From Spironucleus salmonicida (Eukaryota > Fornicata > Diplomonadida > Hexamitidae), in contig CM035323.1 in the NCBI GenBank assembly GCA_000497125.2, positions 132,001 through 196,000 on the forward strand: a stretch of 64,000 bases of DNA, in the 5' to 3' direction. Shown in pieces: positions 1 through 11,860 of this stretch; the stretch's first letter is position 1; each line of letters begins with the position of its first letter. The translations under genes and the position numbers were made by a program. The notes under the pieces were generated by a model, which saw only the letters and a program-made list of their open reading frames with translations, was not told where the DNA came from and made no database searches.

Positions 1-2454
1 GTAAGGCCAATCGCCTGCAAGATACCCGTGCAGCTGCAGCCTCAGCAGGTGTACCGCGTGCTGACCCCGGCTCTGACCGTGAGCTTGACGTACACCGTTT
101 CGCTCATTTCAGAGGCACAACTATTAGATAATATTAGGGGCAAATTTCTATTAATCCTAAAAATGAGCACGCCAGAGTTGCAGTAAGAGACCATGAAGCA
201 TCTGCTGTCCCTCAGTGGCGTATCCTACCGTCAAACACGATAGTTATACAGGTGCGGCTCCCGGTATCCGTGCAGCCCCTTGGGACTTCCTCACCTTCGA
301 TTCCGCGCTCAACCACGCTGAGGAGGTGCAGGATGTACCAGAAAATGAAAAATTCAAGCAGCAGCCAAAATTGAAGAGTACGATCCTGAAGAGCACGGCA
401 CCAAACACTTTGAACCTCTTCACCCCGGAGCCGCAATGTTCAAACTTCACGTTCAACGTATCAGAATACGCGCTGTAAGTCGGCAAGCAGCAGAAACTCC
501 CAAAGGACACAGTAATCCACTACCTGGTGTCGCTGACCCAGAAGCCGTTCTAGCCCTGCAAGGGAGCGAAGTCCACCCTAGCGTTCGACGTTAATTTCGA
601 TTCATCTAATCTCTACTAGTTATTCAAATTCACGGTACGGCCACCTACGTATTCTACCTGCTCCCGGACTACCGGAAGATCAGCAGCGGCTTCTGGTGGT
701 TCTTAGGCAGGGCGAATGATGCGAAGTACCAGTTCCGCATTAACACTTTCAGCCAAATGCGCCTCCAGAACGGGCGCCAGGTATTAAAATCCGCAGATGC
801 AGACCTAGTGACAAAATTCCACACTCCACAAGAAACTTCGGGCTCGGCGGTTCCTGCGGCGACCACATGGGGTTCGTATACTGCGACTGGCACTGCTCGC
901 GGTCCCTGCATCAACCGAGTGCTGGGCGGTAACCTTCCCCCTCTACACGACCACCGATGCTGAGTTTTTCACCTACTCGTACCTGCGGCATCTTTACCTG
1001 CCGGACATAATGCACCAGGTGGGAGGAGTGCGGTTCATGCGAACTTAACACTCAAAAACTTCGAGTACTCCGCGAACGTTCTGAACCAAATCGTCAAAAA
1101 AGTCGTAAAATGATACCATCGAAAAAGCGGCCTACAGCTTCATTTCCAGTATGGAAAACACCAGTAAACGCTGCATTTCGCGAGTAACTACGACTATATG
1201 CACATTCCACACATCAATTACCTAAACTCGCTGAAAAACGACGAATTCGCCAAACCGAAGAAGCTGAAAAACTCTACATGCCTCAACCAGCCCCGTTCAT
1301 CGAAATCGCCCGGACACAAAATCCGATATCGCAATCTCCGCTATAATCCCAAACGACACCTACCAGATTGCTCACTTTACCGACTTCTTCTTGACCGAAA
1401 GCTCCACATTTTCGAAAAGCAGTGCTAAACGATCGCCGCTACACCGGAAAAGTGCATTACGTCCATTCTATGAAAGAACTGATTTAAAGCCCTTCCTTAT
1501 CGCCGTTTTCCCGCTCCCAAACATACACCCGGAACCCTCTGAAATTCGACCAAAAACTCAGTCAGCGCAAAACAACACATCCAGAGTCATGCACTCCCAG
1601 ATTAAGCAGTATCATGCCCCCAAACAGCACATTCTTGCGACTTCGCGGAGGGGGTTTCGAGCCCGGAAAGCGAAATTCAGACCTTCGAAAAAGTGCGAAT
1701 TCGGTGATACTGCAGTAGGCTTAGAAGTTATAATAGTTGTAATAGTTATAATACTATAATACTATAATACTATAATAGTTCGTGGACGAACCTCCAGAGC
1801 CGCCTCAACGAGGAGTCTGTGAGATGCATCGAGCAGGGCGGTCCGAAGGCGTCCTGGAACATGTCGCGGATAAGCTCAAAAACGTCGAGACCGAGTTATC
1901 GCAGATCGCTCGCGAGCTTGTGCAGAAATTCGAGCATTTGACGGTCGTTTCGGCGGCATAAAAAACGTCTTCACCGCGATTTTGAGCAAGAAATAACGTT
2001 GCAGGCTCACTTTCAAGGCTGATCTGAGCAAATTCTACGGAAAAACCGATATTTCAAAATATAATTATTTCGATATATAAGAGTATTAAAATTTTGGAAT
2101 TACATTACCCGCTTCGATCGCTAACCAGGCTAAAGATAATTTTGCGCTTTTCGACGAAATATTAGAGGATCAGCATGCCTAGTGCGCGAACTAGTGAAGC
2201 GATTCGCTCAGAATTCCCGTTACGTGATATAACACACTATCGCTGCTGAAATCGCCAGATCTGCACCCCTCATGCAAGAAAATGCTGAAATTTTAACTCT
2301 GGGGCTTGCGAAGAAGTTAGATATTCAGATGAAGCCCCTAGAGAAGAGCAATCTCGTAATTGACCTGAACCGGATCTTCGGTTTTAAGCAGGAGCTGAAG
2401 CTGTTAGCATCGTAATTGATTCTGAATCAGTAAGGGCTGAAAGGCTCAAAATGA
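1..2454 (+). pseudogene. Decayed protein-coding gene with multiple frameshifts (unknown family)
   Basis: Protein-like stretches occur in changing frames on the plus strand. One runs from base 1 (VRPIACKIPVQLQPQ). The next runs from about 236 to 620 (DSYTGAAPGIRAAPW through an in-frame TAA and TAG read as Gln). Another runs from about 620 (TYVFYLLPDYRK), then one near 840 (GLGGSCGDHMGFVYC), one near 1,170 (NYDYMHIPHINYL), one near 1,345 (AIIPNDTYQIAHF) and one near 1,960 (FGGIKNVFTAILSKK). The last frame, from about 2,190, stays open for about 86 codons to TGA at 2,452-2,454. Each piece looks coding, but internal TGA codons and +1/-1 shifts separate them. The inverted copy at 53,487-56,279 was checked at several of these points and carries the same lesions, so decay predates the duplication, or the shifts are systematic assembly errors. 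I do not recognise the family. The gene is cut at the window start. Confidence 0.6.
1728..1779. repeat. Short ATAATACT-type microsatellite
   Basis: A run of imperfect 8-bp units (ataatact) follows degenerate taatag-type units. The inverted counterpart at about 54,164-54,210 has more units, so the arms differ in copy number here. It sits between two coding-like pieces of the decayed gene. Confidence 0.75.
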
Positions 2455-2699
2455 GCGGTATCATAAAATAATGGTACCCTAGGATTGAGAAAAATTAGAA
2501 GAAATGTAGTAGTAAGGAACGCAGAGGAAACTGAGCAAATGCTTGATCTATTGTATAAAAATTAAAAACGGTTATGATCCCTAAGGTAATCTGAAGGTAA
2601 AGCATGTCAAGAATTTTTTCCTATTTGATGAGTGAAAGTATAACATCAAATTTGGAGCATTAAAGTTTAATACCACTTTATTATACTTAAAAAAGATTA

Positions 2700-3840
2700 A
2701 TTTTTATATTAATAAGGTTGAATGATGACAGACACGATAGAAAAAAACTTATATGAAACAACGAAGAAAATAGTTAAGTAGAATGTATTCTGCTATCGAA
2801 TGTAAAGTAAAACATAAATACGTAAATAATAAATATAAATCAATATAAGAACTAAAATATGATTAGCAAATATCTTACGAGTTAAAATTTGAATACTATT
2901 TATTAAGACTAGAATAATAATTGCAATCAAACTCTTAGACATCATCTAAATTATATAATTAAATTCATTAATTAAGAAGAATAATGAATCTTGCAGAGGT
3001 ACTATAAAGATTGACATTTTAGTATTCGATAATATTTCAATAATTAAAAGGATTTTTTTAGTATTAATAAAATTGAATGGCATCAAATTCAATTAATTCA
3101 GATAACACAAAATAAAATGGAAGCCCTGAGGCGTACGATTCCTAAAGGGATCACAAAAATAAAAATGGTGTCTAAAAAATCAATAACAATAAATATAAAT
3201 TAACTTTTTTGAATACTTATTTTTTTAATAAATAAAATGAACAGATACGCAGTAATAAAAGATTGAGAATCAAAAAATCTTATAAAGAAGCGATACCAGT
3301 TCCATAAAAATAAGATACTGTAGAATAATATTCAAAAGAGGTGATCAAAAATATTGACTCAAGTAAAGTAAACTTCAGTCAAGCCAATTATAATAATATC
3401 ACTCATCTTTATTAAAGTTTGAAGAGGATAGTAATAATGCGAAATTTGGGCATTATAGCAAAATATTAACAGCGAGATATATTTCGTTAGAACTAACAGA
3501 TAGAATATTGTATGACATGGTCGAATGAGTTGTAGCGTTATCAGAGTACTGTTTTAATGGTAAGAAATAGGGTGACGTCAGACTATACAACACGATGAGT
3601 ATTTTAGATACGATTCTGTAAGAGAACTAATCAACCTCATCTAAGGTATGTAAGATTTATTTATAAGAATTAATTAATAGAGTTTTAAAAAACAATAAAC
3701 GAAAAGATTTCATTAAATTAGTTAGAATCTAGTTTAAATAATAACTAAAACGTTAACATGGTGTGGAATGTGAAAATATTTATTTTTTTTAAATCAGTAA
3801 TAAACGACATATACTATTTTTTCGTTTAATGGAAGAGTGA
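2700..3840 (+). pseudogene. AT-rich decayed coding remnant
   Basis: With TAA/TAG read as Gln, plus-strand frames look protein-like and Gln-rich. One runs 2,753-3,076 (107 codons to TGA, containing LQSNSQTSSKLYNQI). A second runs from about 3,358 through EEDSNNAKFGHYSK to a TGA near 3,524, then on in the same frame through EYCFNGKKQGDVRLYN to TGA near 3,839. The internal TGA is present in both inverted copies. A 1-bp indel between the copies near 3,057 breaks the first frame in the right copy. I read this as the remains of one gene. A set of short independent genes is less likely. No family recognised. Confidence 0.4.
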
Positions 3841-3944
3841 TTTTATACTCACTTCTTTGTATTCGAGTATGTTAAATAGTTGGATGAGCTGGTTTTCTAA
3901 AAACTTAGATATTTTGTGTCGTATTATGAATTGTAAACTTATGG

Positions 3945-4736
3945 TCACCGTTATGGATGACCGTTTATAATTTTTAAGAGGCTGGAACAACCAATAGTTG
4001 TCCCTGCTTTGGGTTCATTACTACTATATAGCTGCATGAGACTTGTCCGAGGGCTCTTCATCTAGTAGTAGAAGATAATGCTAAAGTCAAGCAAGGGGGT
4101 GAATCTTATGTCCTATAAAATTTCTCTGCACAGAAGGACGTTGGACTCCTCAAGATGCTTGTTGCAGTCAAAGGTAACCACTGGGTTTGTGGGATCTGCC
4201 TGGTTTTTCATGAACAGCCCGCTTGTCAGCCGGAGCGTTTTGTTGAATGCGGACAGCTCGGCGTACACGCTCTGATTCAGTACGGGATCGTCCAGGGTGG
4301 CAGCATCTGCGAACAGCGTATTCGAATAGTCGCAGCCTGTAGTTTTGGAGCTGATAATGAGCGTCTCGCCTAGTATCTCGCACGTGGCAGCGGTCAGGCA
4401 GTCGTTGCTGTTGAAGCTCAACACCGAAAAATAGGAAAGGGTCTGTTTGATTTCGGCGTCCATGTCCAATATTTAGATTAAAAAGTTCGACTGCCTCGTG
4501 AGAGCGCCTGCCGCTTGCTGTTCCACCGTATCGAATTTTATCTCGACCCGAATATCAGCCAAGTGCTTAAAATTGTAATTTAGCGAACTGGCCGTCTCCG
4601 AATTGGCAAGCTCCACCTGGGCTCTGGCTAGTCGGCCGGAAAGCTGCTAGCACAATTGGAAAGCCCTGGAGTCGTCTGGCGCTAAGTAAGACGCTATGAG
4701 AGTGCCTTCATGTGTGATGGGATTGTAGGTAAAAGT
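3945..4736 (-). pseudogene. Surface-protein family copy 1, truncated at both ends
   Basis: This matches the 5' half of the complete gene at 21,841-23,472 almost exactly, including the MDMDAEIKQTLSYFSVL segment. The match starts only at 4,736, where an in-frame TGA lies just upstream and the signal peptide is missing. At the other end the match stops at the CTGCATGAG junction near 4,034, and the frame runs into unrelated sequence to TGA at 3,945-3,947. It therefore lacks both the export signal and the C-terminal membrane anchor. At 4,649 it has a TAG (Gln) where the complete copy has GAG (Glu). It is in direct orientation with the complete copy 18 kb away. Confidence 0.85.
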
Positions 4737-4739
4737 TCA

Positions 4740-5820
4740 ATATGAATATCGAAGCTATTAATTTGTTATACAAACTTGTGCATTTTACACAAGTAAATGT
4801 AAATTGTTAAAACTTATCTGGAAAACGTATGAGTATGGCAGGTTTGTAGCGTAGACCGATAATACCTTATTTTTAAATAGTATAGATAATGCTAGGCTAA
4901 TAATCCTAATGAAAAACTACTACTGATTTAAAATATCATGAATGACATTATTTCGTAAAAGGTACTTAGAATAAGAGCTGCTGCTTGTTAAAACTTATAA
5001 AGTGTCGATTATACTAAAATGATGCTTCTCGGTTTGGTCATGCAACTGCGAAGAGATAATAACAAGGTTTAATATTTTGGTCAAACAATACCAATAAGAA
5101 TATAGTATGAAACCTTCATGCCGGTTATGACATATATAACCTAGAGAGCTACATGATTTCTTGGCCTATAACTCAATATATATTAGCTGAAAATTACTTT
5201 GGTAAGTTCAACTTAATGATTAGGATACAAAATAGTGCAAATAACCTCATTGTTGACGATTAATTGTTTTATAGGAATAACCATGAGATGTGATGTTAGG
5301 CTTATGGGAATATGGTAAATGCTTTGTATTGATAGCAGCAATATAATATCCTGAATTATCACGAGGGCCTTGTAGATCCTAGAATTGCTGATGTATTTTA
5401 AAGATTCAATTTTGTTTATTATTTATATATAATTAATACTATATATTCTCTTTATGATAATCTTGTTATATAATTTGATAACCCTATCACATATAATTTT
5501 TTATATCTTAAAAAATAACATATTTATATAGTATTGTGCAAATGTTTTGAGTTCTATAACTGACAACAAAAATACTTCTACACTGCGTCTAAACTAATAA
5601 ATTAGTTTCCCATTATAAACTAAAATATTGCTACTCTATAGTAATAAATGAGCATTTTGTTTTCTAATTATCTAATTATCGTTATAGAATATTTAAATGG
5701 ATCGATTATTAGTATTTATAAAGTCACACTACATTTTCCAGAAACTAAGAAACAGCTAGAAACTAAATACTTTTGTTATGTTGAAGTTATAATAATATCA
5801 AGTTACCACTTCTTCATAAA
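4740..5820. other. AT-rich spacer upstream of CRP1
   Basis: About 1.1 kb of AT-rich sequence begins exactly where the surface-gene homology stops. I see no convincing long TGA-free frame, RNA gene or repeat. A TGA lies in frame about 40 bp upstream of the CRP1 start codon, which limits how far that gene can extend. Confidence 0.5.
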
Positions 5821-7554
5821 ATGTCATCCTACATATGCCCTGATAAAAAATGCCCAAACGGTACCGTATGCCCAGATTATGCACCAAGTGGTCAAGATAA
5901 AATGTGTCGTCGTTGCAAGAATTATAATTGTGCCAGCTGCCTATCAGATGGGTTATCGCAATGCATTACCTGCAATTAGGGCTATTTCCTTTAAAATTGG
6001 ACATGCAAGCTTTGCCAAGCCGGTTGCAGAACATGTGAGAACGATTACGAATGCACGAGTTGTCTTTCAGGATATTAACTTAGAGGACGTTCCTGTTATA
6101 AGTGCTCAGATAACTGTATTGACTGCGACAGGTAAGGTGATTGCAATATTTGTCGTCCAGGATTTTTCACTGGAGTTGACCCTGACTGCTATAAATGCGA
6201 TACAGGCTGCGCTAAATGTGTAAACTCAAATAATTGCTCTGTTTGCTTCGATGGCTTCGAACTCATTAAAATGGCATGCAAAGCCTGTCCCATAGGTTGC
6301 AAGAACTGCAGTAATGGAATTTGCATTAACTGTAACTACTCTTATGCTCTAAAAGACGGTCAATGCACTAAGTGCTCTGAAAACTGCGGCAAATGCACAG
6401 CTGAAGGCTCCTGCAGCTCTTGCCAGGATGGAAGCTTCTTGAAAAATGGTATATGCTCGTCTTGCGGCGATAACTGCATGGACTGCAAATCTGAGAATAC
6501 GTGCCGCCTCTGCAAGGAGAGGTACGACATTCAGAGCGGAAAGTGCATATTAAACGAATGCAACAAAGTGAACAAATGCACTGATAAACAATTCTGCGGT
6601 ATTGATCCTACTGGCAACAAATGCGTCCACTTGTCCAAAAACTGTCTCGAGGCTGACATTTCCGGAAAGTGCATTAAATGCACCGCACCCTATGTGGCAG
6701 AAGACGGCAAGTGCGCGTCCTGCGCGGAACACTGCAAAACCTGTATTTCGTCTAAGCAATGCACCGAGTGCTATGATTACTATTTCCTCAAAACCGGTGT
6801 ATGCACCACCTGCTCCGACGGGTGTAGGGTATGCGACAGCCCGACAAAGTGCACGAGGTGCGGCAATGGATATTAGATGGACGGCGATATTTGCCAAAAA
6901 CAGGGTCCCCACGAATGCTCTAGCCCTAGCCCCAGCGCCAAGCCCTGCCCAAGTGGCAAATTCTGCTTATATTACCCCTGGATAAGCACGTGCGAGACCT
7001 GCGCTGAGGGCTGCTCCGCCTGCTCCGATATCAAGTCCTGCACCGCCTGCATAGATGGGTACATGCTGAGCGAGTAAGCGTGCGTCAAACAAATTTGCGC
7101 ATAGTCGAAGCCGTGCGAGTCCGGGTAATTTTGCGAGATGAAATCTACAGGAAATGCCTGCATAAGCTGTCTAAAGGGCTGCGCTACTTGCACAGATTCC
7201 AGCACATGCCGTTAGTGCGCAAAAGGCCATTTCAGTAGCAGAGGGGTCTGCGCACCCTGCGGCCAGAACTGCAAAAGCTGCAGGGATTAAGACCTTTGCT
7301 ACGCATGCCAAAACGGGGCCGAAATGGTCGACGGTCTCTGCGCGCAGCCGGTTTAGAGGATGAGCGGTGGGTCAATCGCCGGGATCGTTGCTGGGTTGGT
7401 TCTGCTTGTAGGGCTCATTGGTGGCGCTATAGCATTTGCGGTCGCGAGGAAGCGGAAGGCACAGCGTTCGGTCTAGGGCGATTTGGAGGTGAAAAAGGAG
7501 AATATCTAGCTTTAAGTAGACGACGACAGCATTTGGAGCAAAGTCTCGAAGTGA
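5821..7554 (+). CDS. Cysteine-rich type I membrane protein (CRP1, VSP-like)
   Basis: A 577-residue protein from ATG 5,821 to TGA 7,552-7,554, read through many in-frame TAA/TAG as Gln (for example in TCNQGYF, GYQMDGD and CRQCAKG). Residues 1 to about 515 are dense CxxC/furin-like cysteine repeats, with characteristic units such as CSENCGKCTAEGSC and CPSGKFCLYYP. One transmembrane segment (about 518-542, SIAGIVAGLVLLVGLIGG) is followed by a basic stop-transfer RKRKAQR and an acidic tail. The architecture is that of diplomonad variant-surface or cysteine-rich membrane proteins. It lacks an obvious cleaved signal peptide, since the frame is closed upstream by TGA. The paralogue at 60,666-62,546 is inverted. 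Likely exposed at the cell surface; ligand unknown. Confidence 0.9.
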
Positions 7555-8312
7555 TAGTATTTGGTAAAGTTTATTGGTGTGTGATGAGTTAGGAGGTTTA
7601 AGGTACAGGATGAGCTGGGTGGGGAAGTGGCGGCAGAGTGAGAATGAAAAATTGTTGGTGGGTGGTAGGTGTGAATGTGCAGGGGCAGGTCTGGAGCGCA
7701 AGGGATGCAAAATACAAAATTTACTGGCATGATAATTTCACATTCAGCAAGCTTGTTTAACGAGCGGGAGCCGGCAATCGCTGCGATACTTCGAAATAGG
7801 CTCTAGCTTCTAGCGCTATCCCTGAATGCGGTAGGCAGCGCACCCAGGTCTGGTAATATCGGAATACGGAGCGAGTGCATCAGGCATCTGGACCGGAATC
7901 CTGCCGCCATGGTTTGGGCCATATGGCAGCACTCCTCCTTACTGTGTGCAGCAAACAGCCACCCAAAGTAGCAAAGCGGCTAAACACGCAGTTGAAGCAC
8001 GCTGCGCCTAGAAGCTTCGATGGGACTAGTAGCTGGGGCTGGTGGCATTAGGGGTGGCAAGATGGGGCAGTATGCGTGCGCCGGGAACACCCAGGCGCAT
8101 AGTAGCAAGGGGTTATGAAGCCCATGGCGGAGCACGCGTATATTTTTGATCCAGCGCTACCTCTCAGAAGGCTGGCGCCCAAATAAATGGTAAAGGCATG
8201 CCAGTGGTGCGAAGGGTAGGTGGGATTTGCGCGACTCTAGGGATGCTAATTGAATGCCTGCAACGGATTTACCTTAGATGAGTAGGCCACCGATAAGAAT
8301 ATTCGGCTTCCG
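7555..8312. repeat. CRP 3'-flanking duplicated block, left copy
   Basis: This block is highly similar to the reverse complement of about 59,870-60,665, downstream of CRP2, so the CRP gene and its 3' flank were duplicated together. On the minus strand a TGA-free frame (from ATGGCCCAAACCATGG near 7,919) runs antisense toward the CRP gene and is partly conserved in both copies. A 7-bp indel near the sequence GCAGTTGAAGC breaks the frame upstream of that ATG. GC content is higher than in the neighbouring spacers. Function unknown; it could be a decayed gene or a long 3' region. Confidence 0.65.
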
Positions 8313-10020
8313 GTGCTTAACAGTAGACACCCTCCACCTTATAGGTCTTAGTGGTGCATCTGACATTGTGTTCAATGCCATTACATGTTGTACTTATCCT
8401 TCAGCTCAGCTTGGAGTAAATCTCTAACCCCGGGAATCGTACTAAGTCACTGGGGGAAAATAGTGACTATGGAGCAGGGAGGTGCACATTTCGAGTGGAC
8501 GCGTTCCGTATCACCCCGGTTGCCAACTATAGAAACCACTATAACATCATAGCTCACCAAGAGCACTAAGTAAAGATCTCTTTGCCATTAGCCAATTCCA
8601 ATCAGCCGGTCAGACAAATTTTTACCAACAGCTCTGAAAATGAACACCGAATATTGACCCCATATTTTCTCATGTTCATTGCATTCCCCAGCAAATCGCT
8701 CTCCCCAGTCTTCCTATTTACCCAGGTCAACAATCCCCACTTCTCCACGTTTCCTTGGTGCGCGGAATCCTGCTCCGTAGTCAGTACCCAAGGTAGCTAC
8801 ACTACAAGGCACATACTTAAAGTTTAAGGGGATTTTTGCACCGCGCAAAGTCGTTCTGGCTGGCTGCGCAGTTCGGGTGGATATTTTGAAGAAGTTGTTT
8901 ACGAGGCAGATGCTATTTGATATGCTAAAGTTGGGCGGCCGGAGCAGATTGCGGGGTTGGTCGGTATATCACATAATTTAGAGTTTCGATCCTTCCCCTT
9001 CCACACACCATCCGAAGCTCACTGGCTACCCAACAGTTACTATGCTTACACGTCGAGCACTCACCACCATCTAAGCCCGCGTAGCGCTAACAATTATCAT
9101 TCACAGACACATGCACCTTTACGTTTCAGAATTTCCATCCGCCAAATCATACCATTTCTAGCACTTCCCACCTGCGCGGAATCGTACTGTGCCAATTTAC
9201 CATATCCGTTGGCCACATTTCGCGGTTGATACAAAGACACAAAACGCTCTAATCGTGGTACGCAGCTGATACATTATTTACCCGTACGTGAATAGTACTA
9301 AGCGCAGTTTTCCTGGACCTGCCGGTAGAGGTCACAGAAGAACGTCTGTCCTCGCGAGTGCCACTATAAATGTGCAGTTACGGCGCCTACCAGAATCACC
9401 GAAGCAGCCGTTGCAGGTGGTCTGGCTGCACCCCTGACCCTTTGATGCAGCGGCTGTAAGGGGAATTCGCACTAATTATCTATGAGAATCTAGGTCGGAT
9501 AATACATGGCTCTGAGCGAGCAATCACAGGTTAATCAGGAGTGTAAACATTGTGGTAGCACATTTTGAGTGCGGGAATGTGGTATTAAATAGTTTGGAAT
9601 AAGAATGTTTCGAAGCCCACTAAATTGTATAAATACATAAACCACAAATGAAACTTTGTGATGCCATATAACAATAGGTTAAACTTTTAATTACGGAAGC
9701 GATAGGGGGAAGAAATGCAGGAGCCGCTTAGTTTTGTATGTGTGAATGCGTGATTGTGGAAGACGGCAGGAGTACAGCAAACTGAGTTGCGCTAGATTTG
9801 CAGACACTGTGTATTTCTGGATGTGGTGTGCATGGACAATAATAGAGTTCGGCATGTATTGACTTGAAATCGCGCAAGTATAGTCTTTTGGTGAGAGGCG
9901 GCGTTTGAGGTATTTAAATACATGAATAGTAAATAAAGCAAGACATATAGAGTTTTATAAACTTTTTATACTTTTCCTATTGTAGTCAAAAATTGAAATT
10001 TTATAAAATAAATATTTTTT
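8313..10020. other. Unassigned mid-GC region
   Basis: No recognisable gene. The best plus-strand frame runs from about 8,498 to a TGA near 8,915 (containing LPLANSNQPVRQIF and FPWCAESCSVV). A second short frame is at 8,957-9,226 (containing LALPTCAESYCANL). The shared CAES motif hints at two diverged copies of one sequence, but neither has a clear start or an identifiable family. Confidence 0.35.
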
Positions 10021-10022
10021 GA

Positions 10023-10436
10023 GATAATAACTATTGGCTAGCACACCTCCAGAAGCCTTACCCTTACTCTATCTGCTTCTATGCAGTGCCGTGCGTGAGT
10101 TTTCTGCGGTTTATCTTGACTAATGCTCTGCCAATAGTTAATTATATACCATATAATATAATTCAGATAAAGCTTTTCGCAATCAAGTTTACGCTACTGG
10201 GATTTCTTAAGGAACTTCAATCTGATACAATGTAGAAGGACGAGATTTTGCGGTTTTGGGAGTCCAAAGAGCTCAGAGAATACATTTCCGCAGCTTTTAT
10301 TTTTTCGAAAATGCAGGGTGGTGGAGTTTGCAATTCAGGAACGTGGGTCAATTGTATTATTATAATAATACTTACACTTAAATCTTATTATTATATAGAA
10401 ACCATAAATTAGTGGAACATGGTCTGCGCGGTATGA
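10023..10436 (+). pseudogene. Possible 5'-truncated membrane-protein fragment
   Basis: An open frame follows a TGA at 10,020-10,022 and reaches TGA at 10,434-10,436 (137 codons, one internal TAG read as Gln). Its content looks coding: hydrophobic FYAVPCVSFLRFILTNALP, then a charged stretch with DEILRFWESKELREYISAA, then another hydrophobic run. There is no ATG before the middle of the frame, so the 5' end is probably missing. Family not recognised. Confidence 0.35.
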
Positions 10437-10559
10437 ATATACGAGCGCTGACACAAAGTTTGGCCTACCATGCTAGTTAATTAATATGCCATTTAAAGTC
10501 AAAAGAAATGAACTGGAAGTATAGAGTGCTAGTTTTAAGGCATAGGTACTTTTCTCACA

Positions 10560-11860
10560 TCGTGCTATGTTACGAATTTAGAGCACGCGTCCAAGCCTCT
10601 CAACGACTCCGAAGTAGTAATACGCGCTAATTTTGCAACCGTACACCGAGGCGGTTGACTCTATCTAGCGGCCGGATGCGCTGCCGAACGGCGGGACAGA
10701 AGACTACCAGCCATTAGGAGGGGGAGTTTGGCGTGCTACCATCATATGTGGGATGCGATGGTTGCTGTTATTGATACGACCGCGCGTCTGGAGTAAGGAG
10801 CTTCCTGGTAGACGCGCATAATCTACTATTGATTGAGGCAGATATCCCTCACGCCAGGTATAATGGCAGAGGAAATATATGAGGGCCCATGTACGATCTA
10901 TCTGCAGTAGAAGCGTTGGACGCAGCACTTATTGAGGCGCACACTTAGTGGGAAGAGCATCCATCAGCGCGGCTTTACAATCCTCGGGCCTTCAACCTCC
11001 ACTCTACCCGAGCGGCGCAGGTCACATAGTCGGCAGTACTGATGGTCCAGTTAGTGGGCCAACTCCTAAACCTCTCACCTTTGCTGTTGGTGACCACAAC
11101 CCAGTACGGCCTTACGAAGTACTTTTGAAAACCGCATATGGTCTAGGCGCTTGCATGACGCGCGTCACACAATCAGAAAAGGATAATTTTGACGGCCCGT
11201 GCACTAGCCCACTGCACTCTTATCTACGCATTGGGCATCACAAGTTGGGAGCGACATCAGCATAACCTTCGTCATTTTCGCGAAACTGATGCAACTGGGG
11301 TCCGGTATGATAGTGCTTCGGAGTGCCATATAGGCCTAGCCATTAGTAACGCTACTAGACGAAATCATAATACTGAACTTTCGGGCAAGACATTCAGTTT
11401 GCTGGGGGCGTCTTGTAGTTTGGGCGATTGCATTGCGGGTTAACATTTTCGCGCGTGCTGAGCTAGACCTCTGCGCCCGAAATTCCTTCCCTATGATTGC
11501 TCCCGCGGTTACATGCTGACCACAGTACCACTGCAAACTAAAATCTCACTCGAGCTTAATCGTATATGATGCCAGCCCAAAGTTGGCAGCATCCTTTGAG
11601 GAATGGGCATCCGCAGAGACTGGTTGGCGCTGTATGGAGCAATTGCACTCTAGAACTAAAAGTTTGGTCTGCGCATAAGTTCGCCAACTTTGACTTTGTC
11701 CGTGCTGCCTAGTGGGCTGGGCCTTGCACCTTACCACCTCGTTGTTACTACGCTGCTATTTAGGGATGGGGACGGAATAATCGCGTTCCAATCTGGGGTC
11801 AGAACCATACTCGGCGAGTCTGCTTGGCAGGAGAAATCAAGAGTACAATCATTTTAGAGA
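10560..11860. other. Balanced-composition, apparently non-coding block
   Basis: About 1.3 kb with near-even base composition sits between very AT-rich stretches. Frames on both strands are short under either genetic code and do not resemble proteins. No repeat, terminal inverted repeat or RNA structure was recognised by eye. The edges, near 10,560 and 11,860, are sharp in composition. Confidence 0.5.

Noticed and set aside
5648-6223. 191-residue plus-strand frame upstream of and within CRP1
   Set aside because: Out of frame with the cysteine repeats and an artefact of reading TAA/TAG as stops in the CRP frame.
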